NCBI GenBank assembly: GCA_024803745.1
Contig: JANJXV010000151.1
Location: 62,001 to 126,000, forward strand
DNA: 64,000 nucleotides
Direction of reading: 5' to 3'
Source of the DNA: Megascapheus bottae
Lineage: Eukaryota > Chordata > Mammalia > Rodentia > Geomyidae
Both the position numbers and the translations under genes were made by a program. The notes below the pieces were generated by a model. That model was given only the letters and a program-made list of their open reading frames with translations. It searched no databases and had not been told where the DNA came from. Of the stretch, positions 1 through 13,528 are shown piece by piece; within the stretch, counting starts at the first letter, position 1; every line of letters starts with the position of its first letter.

Positions 1-2399
1 ACTTCCATTCTGACTTCACACACCTCCATTCTATGATTTCACACACCTCCATTCTATCACTTCACCCAGCTCCATTCTATGACTTCACACACCTGAATTC
101 TGTGACTTCACACACCTCAATTCTATGACTTCACACACCTCCATTCTGACTTCACACACCTCCATTCTGACTTCACACACCTCCATTCTGTGACTTCAAA
201 CACCTCCATTCTATGATTTCAGACACCTCCATTGTATGATTTCACACACCTCCATTCTATGACTTCACACACCTCCATTCTATGACTTCACTCACATCCA
301 TTCTGAATTCACACATCTCCATTCCGTGACTTCTCACACCTCCATTCTTAATTCACACACCTCCATTCTATGACTTCATTCACCTCCATTCTGAATTCAC
401 ACACCTCCATTCTGTGACTTCTCACACCTCCATTCTTACTTCACACACCTCCATTCCATGACTTCACACACCTCCATTCTGTGAATTCACACACCTCCAT
501 TCTATGAGTTCACACACCTTAATTTTGACTTCACACAACTCCATTCTATGACTTCATACACCTTCATTCTTACTTCAGAAACATCCATTCTATGACTTCA
601 CACACCTCCATTATATGACTTCACTCAACTCCATTCTATGAGTTCACACACCTCCATTCTATGAGTTCACACACTTTCATTTTGACTTCACACACCTCCA
701 TTCTATGACTTCACACACCTCCATTCTATGACTTCACACACCTCCATTCTATGACTTCACACACCTCCATTCTATGAATTCACACACCTCCATTCTTTGA
801 CTTCACACACCTACATTCTATGACTTCACACACCTCCATTCTTTGACTTCACCTACCTCCATTCTGAGTTCACACACCTCCATTCTGTGACTTCACACAC
901 CTTCATTCTGTGACTTCACACACCTCCATTCTATGACTTCACACACCTCCATTCTATGACTTCACACACTTCCATTCTGTGATTTCACACACCTCCATTC
1001 TATGACTTCACACACCTCCATTGTGACTTCACACACCACGATTCAATGATTTCACACACTTCCATTTTGACTTCACACACCTCCATTCTATGCCTTCACT
1101 CACCGCCATTCTGACTTCACACAGCTTCATTCTGAGACTTCACAAACCTCCATTCTATGATTTCACACACTTCCATACTATGACTTCACACACGTCCTTC
1201 TATGACTTCACACACCTCCATTCTAACTTCACACACCTCCATTGTATGACTTCATACACCTCCATTCTGTGACTTCACACACCTCCATTCTATCACTTCA
1301 CACACCTCCATTCTATGAATTCACACACCTCCATTCTTTGACTTCACACACCTACATTCTATGACTTCACACACCTCCATTCTTTGACTTCACCTACCTC
1401 CATTCTGAGTTCACACACCTCCATTCTGTGACTTCACACACCTTCATTCTGTGACTTCACACACCTCCATTCTGACTTCACACACCTCAATTCTATGACT
1501 TCACACACCTCCATTCTGACTTCACACACCTCCATTCTATGACTTCACTCACCTCCATTCTGTGACGTCACCCACCTCCATTCTGAGTTCACACACCTCC
1601 ATTCTGTGACTTCACACACCTTCATTCTGTGACTTCACACACCTCCATTCTATGACTTCACACACCTCCATTCTATGAATTCACACACCTCCATTCTTTG
1701 ACTTCACACACCTACATTCTATGACTTCACACACCTCCATTCTTTGACTTCACCTACCTCCATTCTGAGTTCACACACCTCCATTCTGTGACTTCACACA
1801 CCTTCATTCTGTGACTTCACACACCTCCATTCTATGACTTCACACACCTCCATTCTATGACTTCACACACTTCCATTCTGTGATTTCACACACCTCCATT
1901 CTATGACTTCATTCACCTCCATTCTGAATTCACACACCTCCATTCTGTGACTTCTCACACCTCCATTCTGACTTCACACACGTCCATTCCATGACTTCAC
2001 ACACCTCCATTCTGTGAGTTCACACACCTCCATTCTATGAGTTCACACACCTTCATTTTGACTTCACACAACTCCATTCTATGACTTCATACACCTTCAT
2101 TCTTACTTCAGAAACATCCGTTCTATGACTTCACACACCTCCATTATATGACTTCACTCACCTCCATTCTGAATTCACACACATCCATTCTGTGACTTCT
2201 TACACCTCCCTTCTGACTTCACACACCTCCATTCTATGACTTCACTCACCTCCATTCTGAATTCACACACCTCCATTCTGTGACTTCTCACATCTCCATT
2301 CTGACTTCACACACCTCCATTCCATGACTTCACACACCTCCATTCTATGAGTTCACACACCTCCATTCTATGAGTTCACACACCTTCATTTTGACTTCA
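1..2399 (+). repeat. Irregular satellite block, left edge
   Basis: Monomers here do not fall into a complete copy of the 2,941-bp HOR seen to the right, but share its marker variants, such as TATGAATTC followed by CTTTGACTTC near 772, 1313 and 1677. The stretch 772 to about 925 recurs at 1313 to about 1467 (offset 541 bp). The stretch near 1035-1272 carries the CACCACGATTCAATG marker typical of later HOR copies. No gene is visible. The irregularity may reflect older, unhomogenised sequence or the edge of a HOR domain lying outside the window. Confidence 0.75.
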
Positions 2400-3275
2400 C
2401 ACACCTCCATTCTATGACTTCACTCACCTCCATTCTGTGACGTCACCCACCTCCATTCTGAGTTCACACACCTCCATTCTGTGACTTCACACACCTTCAT
2501 TCTGTGACTTCACACACCTCCATTCTATGACTTCACACACCTCCATTCTATGAATTCACACACCTCCATTCTTTGACTTCACACACCTACATTCTATGAC
2601 TTCACACACCTCCATTCTTTGACTTCACCTACCTAAATTCTGAGTTCACACACCTCCATTCTGTGACTTCACACACCTTCATTCTGTGACTTCACACACC
2701 TCCATTCTATGACTTCACACACCTCCATTCTATGACTTCACACACTTCCATTCTGTGATTTCACACACCTCCATTCTATGACTTCATTCACCTCCATTCT
2801 GAATTCACACACCTCCATTCTGTGACTTCTCACACCTCCATTCTGACTTCACACACGTCCATTCCATGACTTCACACACCTCCATTCTGTGAGTTCACAC
2901 ACCTCCATTCTATGAGTTCACACACCTTCATTTTGACTTCACACAACTCCATTCTATGACTTCATACACCTTCATTCTTACTTCAGAAACATCCGTTCTA
3001 TGACTTCACACACCTCCATTATATGACTTCACTCACCTCCAATCTGAATTCACACACCTCCATTCTGTGACTTCTTACACCTCCCTTCTGACTTCACACA
3101 CCTCCATTCTATGACTTCACTCACCTCCATTCTGAATTCACACACCTCCATTCTGTGACTTCTCACATCTCCATTCTGACTTCACACACCTCCATTCCAT
3201 GACTTCACACACCTCCATTCTATGAGTTCACACACCTCCATTCTATGAGTTCACACACCTTCATTTTGACTTCAC
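1526..3275 (+). repeat. 875-bp tandem duplication
   Basis: Two adjacent copies, about 1526-2400 and 2401-3275, align at an offset of 875 bp. Marker positions: CGTCACCCAC at 1566 and 2441; CATTCACCTCC near 1908 and 2783; the rare ATCCGTTC variant at 2116 and 2991. The second copy is also the start of the first 2,941-bp HOR unit, so this duplication overlaps the HOR domain. Boundaries are approximate. Confidence 0.8.
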
Positions 3276-5340
3276 ACACCTCCATTCTATGACTTCACAC
3301 ACCTTCATTCTTACTTCGCAAACATCCATTCTATGACTTCACACACTTCCATTATATGACTTCATAAACCTCCCTTCTGTGACTTCACACACCTCCATTC
3401 TGAGTTCACACACCTCCATTCTGTGACTTCACACACCTCCATTTTGACTTCACACACCTCCATTCTATGACTTCACACACTTCAATTCCATGACTTCGCA
3501 CACCTCCATTCTGTGACTTCACACACCTCCATTGTGAGTTCACACACCTCCATTCTGTGACTTCACACACCTCCATTTTGTGACTTCACACACCTCCATT
3601 CTATGACTTCACACACCTCCATTCTATGACTTCACACACCTCCATTCTATGAATTCACACACCTCCATTCTTTGACTTCACACACCTACATTCTATGACT
3701 TCACACACCTCCATTCTTTGACTTCACCTACCGCCATTCTGAGTTCACACACCTCCATTCTTTGACTTCACACACCTTCATTCTTTGACTTCACACACCT
3801 TCATTCTATGACTTCACACACCTCCATTCTATGACTTCACACACTTCCATTCTGTGATTTCACAAACCTCCATTCTATGACTTCACACTCCTCCATTGTG
3901 ACTTCACACACCACGATTCAATGATTTCACACACTTCCCTTTTGACTTCACACACCTCCATTCTATGCCTTCACTCACCGCCATTCTGACTTCACACAGC
4001 TTCATTCTCAGACTTCACAAACCTCCATTCTATGATTTCACACACATCCATACTATGACTTCACACACGTCCTTCTATGACTTCACACACCTCCATTCTG
4101 ACTTCACACACCTCCATTGTATGACTTCATACACCTCCATTCTGTGACTTCACACACCTCCATTCTATGACTTGACACACTTCCATTGTGACGTCACACA
4201 CCTCCATTCTATGAGTTAACACATCTCCATTCTATGACTTTACACACCTCCATTCTGACTTCACACACCTCCATTCTATGACTTCATAGACCTCGAATCT
4301 GTGACTTCACTCACCTCCACTCTATGACTTCACACTCCTCCATTCTATGACTTCCCACACCTCCACTGTGATTTCACACACCTCCATTCTATGAGTTCAC
4401 ACACCTCCATTCTGACTTCACACACCTCAATTCTATGACTTCACACACCTCCTTTCTGACTTCACACACCTCCATGCTGTGACTTCAAACACTTCCATTT
4501 TATGATTTCACACATCTCCATTCTATGAATTCACACAACTCCATTCTGTGACTTCACACACCTCCATTCTATGACTTCACACACCTCCATTCTGTGACGT
4601 CACCCACCTCCATTCTGAGTTCACACACCTCCATTCTGTGACTTCACACACCTTCATTCTGTGACTTCACACACCTCCATTCTATGACTTCACACACCTC
4701 CATTCTATGACTTCACACCCTTCCATTCTGTGATTTCACACACCTCCATTCTATGACTTCACACTCCTCCATTGTGACTTCACACACTACGATTCAATGA
4801 TTTCACACACTTCCATTTTGACTTCACACACCTCCATTCCATGCCTTCACTCACCGCCATTCTGACTTCACACAGCTTCATTCTGAGACTTCACAAACCT
4901 CCATTCTATGATTTCACACACATCCATACTATGACTTCACACACGTCCTTCTATGACTTCACACACCTCCATTCTGACTTCACACACCTCCATTGTATGA
5001 CTTCATACACCTCCATTCTGTGACTTCACACACCTCCATTCTATGACTTGACACACTTCCATTGTGACGTCACACACCTCCATTCTATGAGTTAACACAT
5101 CTCCATTCTATGACTTCAAACACCTCCATTCTGACTTCACACACCTCCATTCTATGACTTCATAGACCTCGAATCTGTGACTTCACTCACCTCCACTCTA
5201 TGACTTCACACTCCTCCATTCTATGACTTCCCACACCTCCACTGTGATTTCACACACCTCCATTTTATGAGTTCACACACCTCCATTCTGACTTCACACA
5301 CCTCAATTCTATGACTTCACACACCTCCATTCTGACTACA
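2400..5340 (+). repeat. 2,941-bp HOR, copy 1
   Basis: First full unit of a tandem higher-order repeat. The offset to the next copy is exactly 2,941 bp at several landmarks: CGTCACCCAC at 2441 and 5382, and the monomer run starting ATGCCTTCACTCACC at 3965 and 6906. Inside the unit an 876-bp duplicated segment is visible, with the ATGCCTTCACTCACC block at 3965 and again at 4841. Copy 1 differs from copies 2 and 3 at scattered sites, for example CTAAATTC near 2634, and CTCCATTG near 4113 where copies 2 and 3 read CTGCATTG. Confidence 0.85.
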
Positions 5341-8281
5341 CACACCTCCATTCTATGACTTCACTCACCTCCATTCTGTGACGTCACCCACCTCCATTCT
5401 GAGTTCACACACCTCCATTCTGTGACTTCACACACCTTCATTCTGTGACTTCACACACCTCCATTCTATGACTTCACACACCTCCATTCTATGAATTCAC
5501 ACACCTCCATTCTTTGACTTCACACACCTACATTCTATGACTTCACACACCTCCATTCTTTGACTTCACCTACCTCCATTCTGAGTTCACACACCTCCAT
5601 TCTGTGGCTTCACACACCTTCATTCTGTGACTTCACACACCTCCATTCTATGACTTCACACACCTCCATTCTATGACTTCACACACTTCCATTCTGTGAT
5701 TTCACACACCTCCATTCTATGACTTCATTCACCTCCATTCTGAATTCACACACCTCCATTCTGTGACTTCTCACACCTCCATTCTGACTTCACACACGTC
5801 CATTCCATGACTTCACACACCTCCATTCTGTGAGTTCACACACCTCCATTCTATGAGTTCACACACCTTCATTTTGACTTCACACAACTCCATTCTATGA
5901 CTTCATACACCTTCATTCTTACTTCAGAAACATCCGTTCTATGACTTCACACACCTCCATTATATGACTTCACTCACCTCCATTCTGAATTCACACACCT
6001 CCATTCTGTGACTTCTTACACCTCCCTTCTGACTTCACACACCTCCATTCTATGACTTCACTCACCTCCATTCTGAATTCACACACCTCCATTCTGTGAC
6101 TTCTCACATCTCCATTCTGACTTCACACACCTCCATTCCATGACTTCACACACCTCCATTCTATGAGTTCACACACCTCCATTCTATGAGTTCACACACC
6201 TTCATTTTGACTTCACACACCTCCATTCTATGACTTCACACACCTTCATTCTTACTTCGCAAACATCCATTCTATGACTTCACACACTTCCATTATATGA
6301 CTTCATAAACCTCCCTTCTGTGACTTCACACACCTCCATTCTGAGTTCACACACCTCCATTCTGTGACTTCACACACCTCCATTTTGACTTCACACACCT
6401 CCATTCTATGACTTCACACACTTCAATTCCATGACTTCGCACACCTCCATTCTGTGACTTCACACACCTCCATTGTGAGTTCACACACCTCCATTCTGTG
6501 ACTTCACACACCTCCATTCTGTGACTTCACACACCTCCATTCTATGACTTCACACACCTCTATTCTATGACTTCACACACCTCCATTCTATGAATTCACA
6601 CACCTCCATTCTTTGACTTCACACACCTCCATTCTTTGACTTCACACACCTCCATTCTTTGACTTCACCTACCGCCATTCTGAGTTCACACACCTCCATT
6701 CTTTGACTTCACACACCTTCATTCTTTGACTTCACACACCTTCATTCTATGACTTCACACACCTCCATTCTATGACTTCACACACTTCCATTCTGTGATT
6801 TCACACGCCTCCATTCTATGACTTCACACTCCTCCATTGTGACTTCACACACCACGATTCAATGATTTCACACACTTCCATTTTGACTTCACACACCTCC
6901 ATTCTATGCCTTCACTCACCGCCATTCTGACTTCACACAGCTTCATTCTGAGACTTCACAAACCTCCATTCTATGATTTCACACACATCCATACTATGAC
7001 TTCACACACGTCCTTCTATGACTTCACACACCTCCATTCTGACTTCACACACCTGCATTGTATGACTTCATACACCTCCATTCTGTGACTTCACACACCT
7101 CCATTCTATGACTTGACACACTTCCATTGTGACGTCACACACCTCCATTCTATGAGTTAACACATCTCCATTCTATGACTTTACACACCTCCATTCTGAC
7201 TTAACACACCTCCATTCTATGACTTCATAGACCTCGAATCTGTGACTTCACTCACCTCCACTCTATGACTTCACACTCCTCCATTCTATGACTTCCCACA
7301 CCTCCACTGAGATTTCACACACCTCCATTCTATTAGTTCACACACCTCCATTCTGACTTCACACACCTCAATTCTATGACTTCACACACCTCCTTTCTGA
7401 CTTCACACACCTCCATTCTGTGACTTCAAACACTTCCATTTTATGATTTCACACATCTCCATTCTATGAATTCACACAACTCCATTCTGTGACTTCACAC
7501 ACCTCCATTCTATGACTTCACACACCTCCATTCTCTGACGTCACCCACCTCCATTCTGAGTTCACACACCTCCATTCTGTGACTTCACACACCTTCATTC
7601 TGTGACTTCACACACCTCCATTCTATGACTTCACACACCTCCATTCTATGACTTCACACACTTCCATTCTGTGATTTCACACACCTCCATTCTATGACTT
7701 CACACTCCTCCATTGTGACTTCACACACTACGATTCAATGATTTCACACACTTCCATTTTGACTTCACACACCTCCATTCCATGCCTTCACTCACCGCCA
7801 TTCTGACTTCACACAGCTTCATTCTGAGACTTCACAAACCTCCATTCTATGATTTCACACACATCCATACTATGACTTCACACACGTCCTTCTATGACTT
7901 CACACACCTCCATTCTGACTTCACACACCTCCATTGTATGACTTCATACACCTCCATTCTGTGACTTCACACACCTCCATTCTATGACTTGACACACTTC
8001 CATTGTGACGTCACACACCTCCATTCTATGAGTTAACACATCTCCATTCTATGACTTCAAACACCTCCATTCTGACTTCACACACCTCCATTCTATGACT
8101 TCATAGACCTCGAATCTGTGACTTCACTCACCTCCACTCTATGACTTCACACTCCTCCATTCTATGACTTCCCACACCTCCACTGTGATTTCACACACCT
8201 CCATTCTATGAGTTCACACACCTCCATTCTGACTTCACACACCTCAATTCTATGACTTCACACACCTCCATTCTGACTACA
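5341..8281 (+). repeat. 2,941-bp HOR, copy 2
   Basis: Second full unit. Landmarks are at 5382 (CGTCACCCAC), 6906 and 7782 (paired ATGCCTTCACTCACC blocks, 876 bp apart). It is almost identical to copy 3 by eye and shares with it private variants such as CTGCATTG near 7050 and TATTAGTTCAC near 7331. This indicates that copies 2 and 3 separated more recently than copy 1. Confidence 0.85.
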
Positions 8282-11222
8282 CACACCTCCATTCTATGAC
8301 TTCACTCACCTCCATTCTGTGACGTCACCCACCTCCATTCTGAGTTCACACACCTCCATTCTGTGACTTCACACACCTTCATTCTGTGACTTCACACACC
8401 TCCATTCTATGACTTCACACACCTCCATTCTATGAATTCACACACCTCCATTCTTTGACTTCACACACCTACATTCTATGACTTCACACACCTCCATTCT
8501 TTGACTTCACCTACCTCCATTCTGAGTTCACACACCTCCATTCTGTGGCTTCACACACCTTCATTCTGTGACTTCACACACCTCCATTCTATGACTTCAC
8601 ACACCTCCATTCTATGACTTCACACACTTCCATTCTGTGATTTCACACACCTCCATTCTATGACTTCATTCACCTCCATTCTGAATTCACACACCTCCAT
8701 TCTGTGACTTCTCACACCTCCATTCTGACTTCACACACGTCCATTCCATGACTTCACACACCTCCATTCTGTGAGTTCACACACCTCCATTCTATGAGTT
8801 CACACACCTTCATTTTGACTTCACACAACTCCATTCTATGACTTCATACACCTTCATTCTTACTTCAGAAACATCCGTTCTATGACTTCACACACCTCCA
8901 TTATATGACTTCACTCACCTCCATTCTGAATTCACACACCTCCATTCTGTGACTTCTTACACCTCCCTTCTGACTTCACACACCTCCATTCTATGACTTC
9001 ACTCACCTCCATTCTGAATTCACACACCTCCATTCTGTGACTTCTCACATCTCCATTCTGACTTCACACACCTCCATTCCATGACTTCACACACCTCCAT
9101 TCTATGAGTTCACACACCTCCATTCTATGAGTTCACACACCTTCATTTTGACTTCACACACCTCCATTCTATGACTTCACACACCTTCATTCTTACTTCG
9201 CAAACATCCATTCTATGACTTCACACACTTCCATTATATGACTTCATAAACCTCCCTTCTGTGACTTCACACACCTCCATTCTGAGTTCACACACCTCCA
9301 TTCTGTGACTTCACACACCTCCATTTTGACTTCACACACCTCCATTCTATGACTTCACACACTTCAATTCCATGACTTCGCACACCTCCATTCTGTGACT
9401 TCACACACCTCCATTGTGAGTTCACACACCTCCATTCTGTGACTTCACACACCTCCATTCTGTGACTTCACACACCTCCATTCTATGACTTCACACACCT
9501 CTATTCTATGACTTCACACACCTCCATTCTATGAATTCACACACCTCCATTCTTTGACTTCACACACCTCCATTCTTTGACTTCACACACCTCCATTCTT
9601 TGACTTCACCTACCGCCATTCTGAGTTCACACACCTCCATTCTTTGACTTCACACACCTTCATTCTTTGACTTCACACACCTTCATTCTATGACTTCACA
9701 CACCTCCATTCTATGACTTCACACACTTCCATTCTGTGATTTCACACGCCTCCATTCTATGACTTCACACTCCTCCATTGTGACTTCACACACCACGATT
9801 CAATGATTTCACACACTTCCATTTTGACTTCACACACCTCCATTCTATGCCTTCACTCACCGCCATTCTGACTTCACACAGCTTCATTCTGAGACTTCAC
9901 AAACCTCCATTCTATGATTTCACACACATCCATACTATGACTTCACACACGTCCTTCTATGACTTCACACACCTCCATTCTGACTTCACACACCTGCATT
10001 GTATGACTTCATACACCTCCATTCTGTGACTTCACACACCTCCATTCTATGACTTGACACACTTCCATTGTGACGTCACACACCTCCATTCTATGAGTTA
10101 ACACATCTCCATTCTATGACTTTACACACCTCCATTCTGACTTAACACACCTCCATTCTATGACTTCATAGACCTCGAATCTGTGACTTCACTCACCTCC
10201 ACTCTATGACTTCACACTCCTCCATTCTATGACTTCCCACACCTCCACTGAGATTTCACACACCTCCATTCTATTAGTTCACACACCTCCATTCTGACTT
10301 CACACACCTCAATTCTATGACTTCACACACCTCCTTTCTGACTTCACACACCTCCATTCTGTGACTTCAAACACTTCCATTTTATGATTTCACACATCTC
10401 CATTCTATGAATTCACACAACTCCATTCTGTGACTTCACACACCTCCATTCTATGACTTCACACACCTCCATTCTCTGACGTCACCCACCTCCATTCTGA
10501 GTTCACACACCTCCATTCTGTGACTTCACACACCTTCATTCTGTGACTTCACACACCTCCATTCTATGACTTCACACACCTCCATTCTATGACTTCACAC
10601 ACTTCCATTCTGTGATTTCACACACCTCCATTCTATGACTTCACACTCCTCCATTGTGACTTCACACACTACGATTCAATGATTTCACACACTTCCATTT
10701 TGACTTCACACACCTCCATTCTATGCCTTCACTCACCGCCATTCTGACTTCACACAGCTTCATTCTGAGACTTCACAAACCTCCATTCTATGATTTCACA
10801 CACATCCATACTATGACTTCACATACGTCCTTCTATGACTTCACACACCTCCATTCTGACTTCACACACCTCCATTGTATGACTTCATACACCTCCATTC
10901 TGTGACTTCACACACCTCCATTCTATGACTTGACACACTTCCATTGTGACGTCACACACCTCCATTCTATGAGTTAACATATCTCCATTCTATGACTTCA
11001 CACAACTCCATTCTGACTTCACACACCTCCATTCTATGACTTCATAGACCTCGAATCTGTGACTTCACTCACCTCCACTCTATGACTTCACACTCCTCCA
11101 TTCTATGACTTCCCACACCTCCACTGTGATTTCACACACCTCCATTCTATGAGTTCACACACCTCCATTCTGACTTCACACACCTCAATTCTATGACTTC
11201 ACACACCTCCATTCTGACTTCC
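8282..11222 (+). repeat. 2,941-bp HOR, copy 3
   Basis: Third full unit. Landmarks are at 8323, 9847 and 10723, each 2,941 bp after its copy-2 counterpart. A few differences from copy 2 are visible, such as CATACGTCC near 10823 where copy 2 has CACACGTCC. The same CATACG variant recurs near 14790, which suggests that the later mosaic block was copied from this unit or a sister of it. Confidence 0.85.
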
Positions 11223-13528
11223 CACACCTCCATTCTATGACTTCACTCACCTCCATTCTGTGACGTCACCCACCTCCATTCTGAGTTCACACACCTCCAT
11301 TCTGTGACTTCACACACCTTCATTCTGTGACTTCACACACCTCCATTCTATGACTTCACACACCTCCATTCTATGAATTCACACACCTCCATTCTTTGAC
11401 TTCACACACCTACATTCTATGACTTCACAAACCTCCATTCTTTGACTTCACCTACCTCCATTCTGAGTTCACACACCTCCATTCTGTGACTTCACACACC
11501 ATCATTCTGTGACTTCACACACCTCCATTCTATGACTTCACACACCTCCATTCTATGACTTCACACACTTCCATTCTGTGATTTCACACACCTCCATTCT
11601 ATGACTTCATTCACCTCCATTCTGAATTCACACACCTCCATTCTGTGAATTCTCACACCTCCATTCTGACTTCACACACGTCCATTCCATGACTTCACAC
11701 ACCTCCATTCTGTGAGTTCACACACCTCCATTCTATGAGTTCACACACCTTCATTTTGACTTCACACAACTCCATTCTATGACTTCATACACCTTCATTC
11801 TTACTTCAGAAACATCCGTTCTATGACTTCACACACCTCCATTATATGACTTCACTCACCTCCATTCTGAATTCACACACCTCCATTCTGTGACTTCTTA
11901 CACCTCCCTTCTGACTTCACACACCTCCATTCTATGACTTCACTCACCTCCATTCTGAATTCACACACCTCCATTCTGTGACTTCTCACATCTCCATTCT
12001 GACTTCACACACCTCCATTCCATGACTTCACACACCTCCATTCTATGAGTTCACACACCTCCATTCTATGAGTTCACACACCTTCATTTTGACTTCACAC
12101 ACCTCCATTCTATGACTTCACACACCTTCATTCTTACTTCGCAAACATCCATTCTATGACTTCACACACTTCCATTATATGACTTCATAAACCTCCCTTC
12201 TGTGACTTCACACACCTCCATTCTGAGTTCACACACCTCCATTCTGTGACTTCACACACCTCCATTTTGACTTCACACACCTCCATTCTATGACTTCACA
12301 CACTTCAATTCCATGACTTCGCACACCTCCATTCTGTGACTTCACACACCTCCATTGTGAGTTCACACACCTCCATTCTGTGACTTCACACACCTCCATT
12401 CTGTGACTTCACACACCTCCATTCTATGACTTCACACACCTCCATTCTATGACTTCACACACCTCCATTCTATGAATTCACACACCTCCATTCTTTGACT
12501 TCACACACCTACATTCTATGACTTCACACACCTCCATTCTTTGACTTCACCTACCGCCATTCTGAGTTCACACACCTCCATTCTTTGACTTCACACACCT
12601 TCATTCTTTGATTCACACACCTTCATTCTATGACTTCACACACCTCCATTCTATGACTTCACACACTTCCATTCTGTGATTTCACACACCTCCATTCTAT
12701 GACTTCACACTCCTCCATTGTGACTTCACACACCACGATTCAATGATTTCACACACTTCCATTTTGACTTCACACACCTCCATTCTATGCCTTCACTCAC
12801 CGCCATTCTGACTTCACACAGCTTCATTCTGAGACTTCACAAACCTCCATTCTATGATTTCACACACCTCCATACTATGACTTCACACACGTCCTTCTAT
12901 GACTTCACACACCTCCATTCTGACTTCACACACCTCCATTGTATGACTTCATACACCTCCATTCTGTGACTTCACACACCTCCATTCTATGACTTGACAC
13001 ACTTCCATTGTGACGTCACACACCTCCAATCTATGAGTTAACACATCTCCATTCTATGACTTTACACACCTCCATTCTGACTTCACACACCTCCATTCTA
13101 TGACTTCATAGACCTCGAATCTGTGACTTCACTCACCTCCACTCTATGACTTCACACTCCTCCATTCTATGACTTCCCACACCTCCACTGTGATTTCACA
13201 CACCTCCATTCTATGAGTTCACACACCTCCATTCTGACTTCACACACCTCAATTCTATGACTTCACACACCTCCTTTCTGACTTCACACACCTCCATTCT
13301 GTGACTTCAAACACTTCCATTTTATGATTTCACACATCTCCATTCTATGAATTCACACAACTCCATTCTGTGACTTCACACACCTCCATTCTATGACTTC
13401 ACACACCTCCATTCTGTGACGTCACCCACCTCCATTCTGAGTTCACACACCTCCATTCTGTGACTTCACACACCTTCATTCTGTGACTTCACACACCTCC
13501 ATTCTATGACTTCACACACCTCCATTCT
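11223..13528 (+). repeat. 2,941-bp HOR, copy 4, partial
   Basis: The fourth unit keeps HOR alignment for about 2.3 kb and then breaks. CGTCACC at 11264 is in register at 2,941 bp, but the ATGCCTTCACTCACC block at 12787 is 2,940 bp after its counterpart. The single-base deletion that explains this is visible near 12611 (TTTGATTCAC where copy 3 has TTTGACTTCAC). At about 13529 the sequence leaves the HOR register (TGTGACTTCATACACC replaces the expected TATG monomer), so the last roughly 635 bp of the unit are missing. Confidence 0.8.

Noticed and set aside
1090..1272. 60-residue open frame starting MPSLTAIL, repeated at 3965, 4841, 6906, 7782, 9847, 10723, 12787, 14690 and 16301
   Set aside because: It is a translation of satellite monomers: the SHTSIL, DFTHLHS and MTSHTS segments are the three phases of the monomer. 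Copies are conserved because the DNA is duplicated within HORs. There is no codon-level signal and no plausible gene structure.
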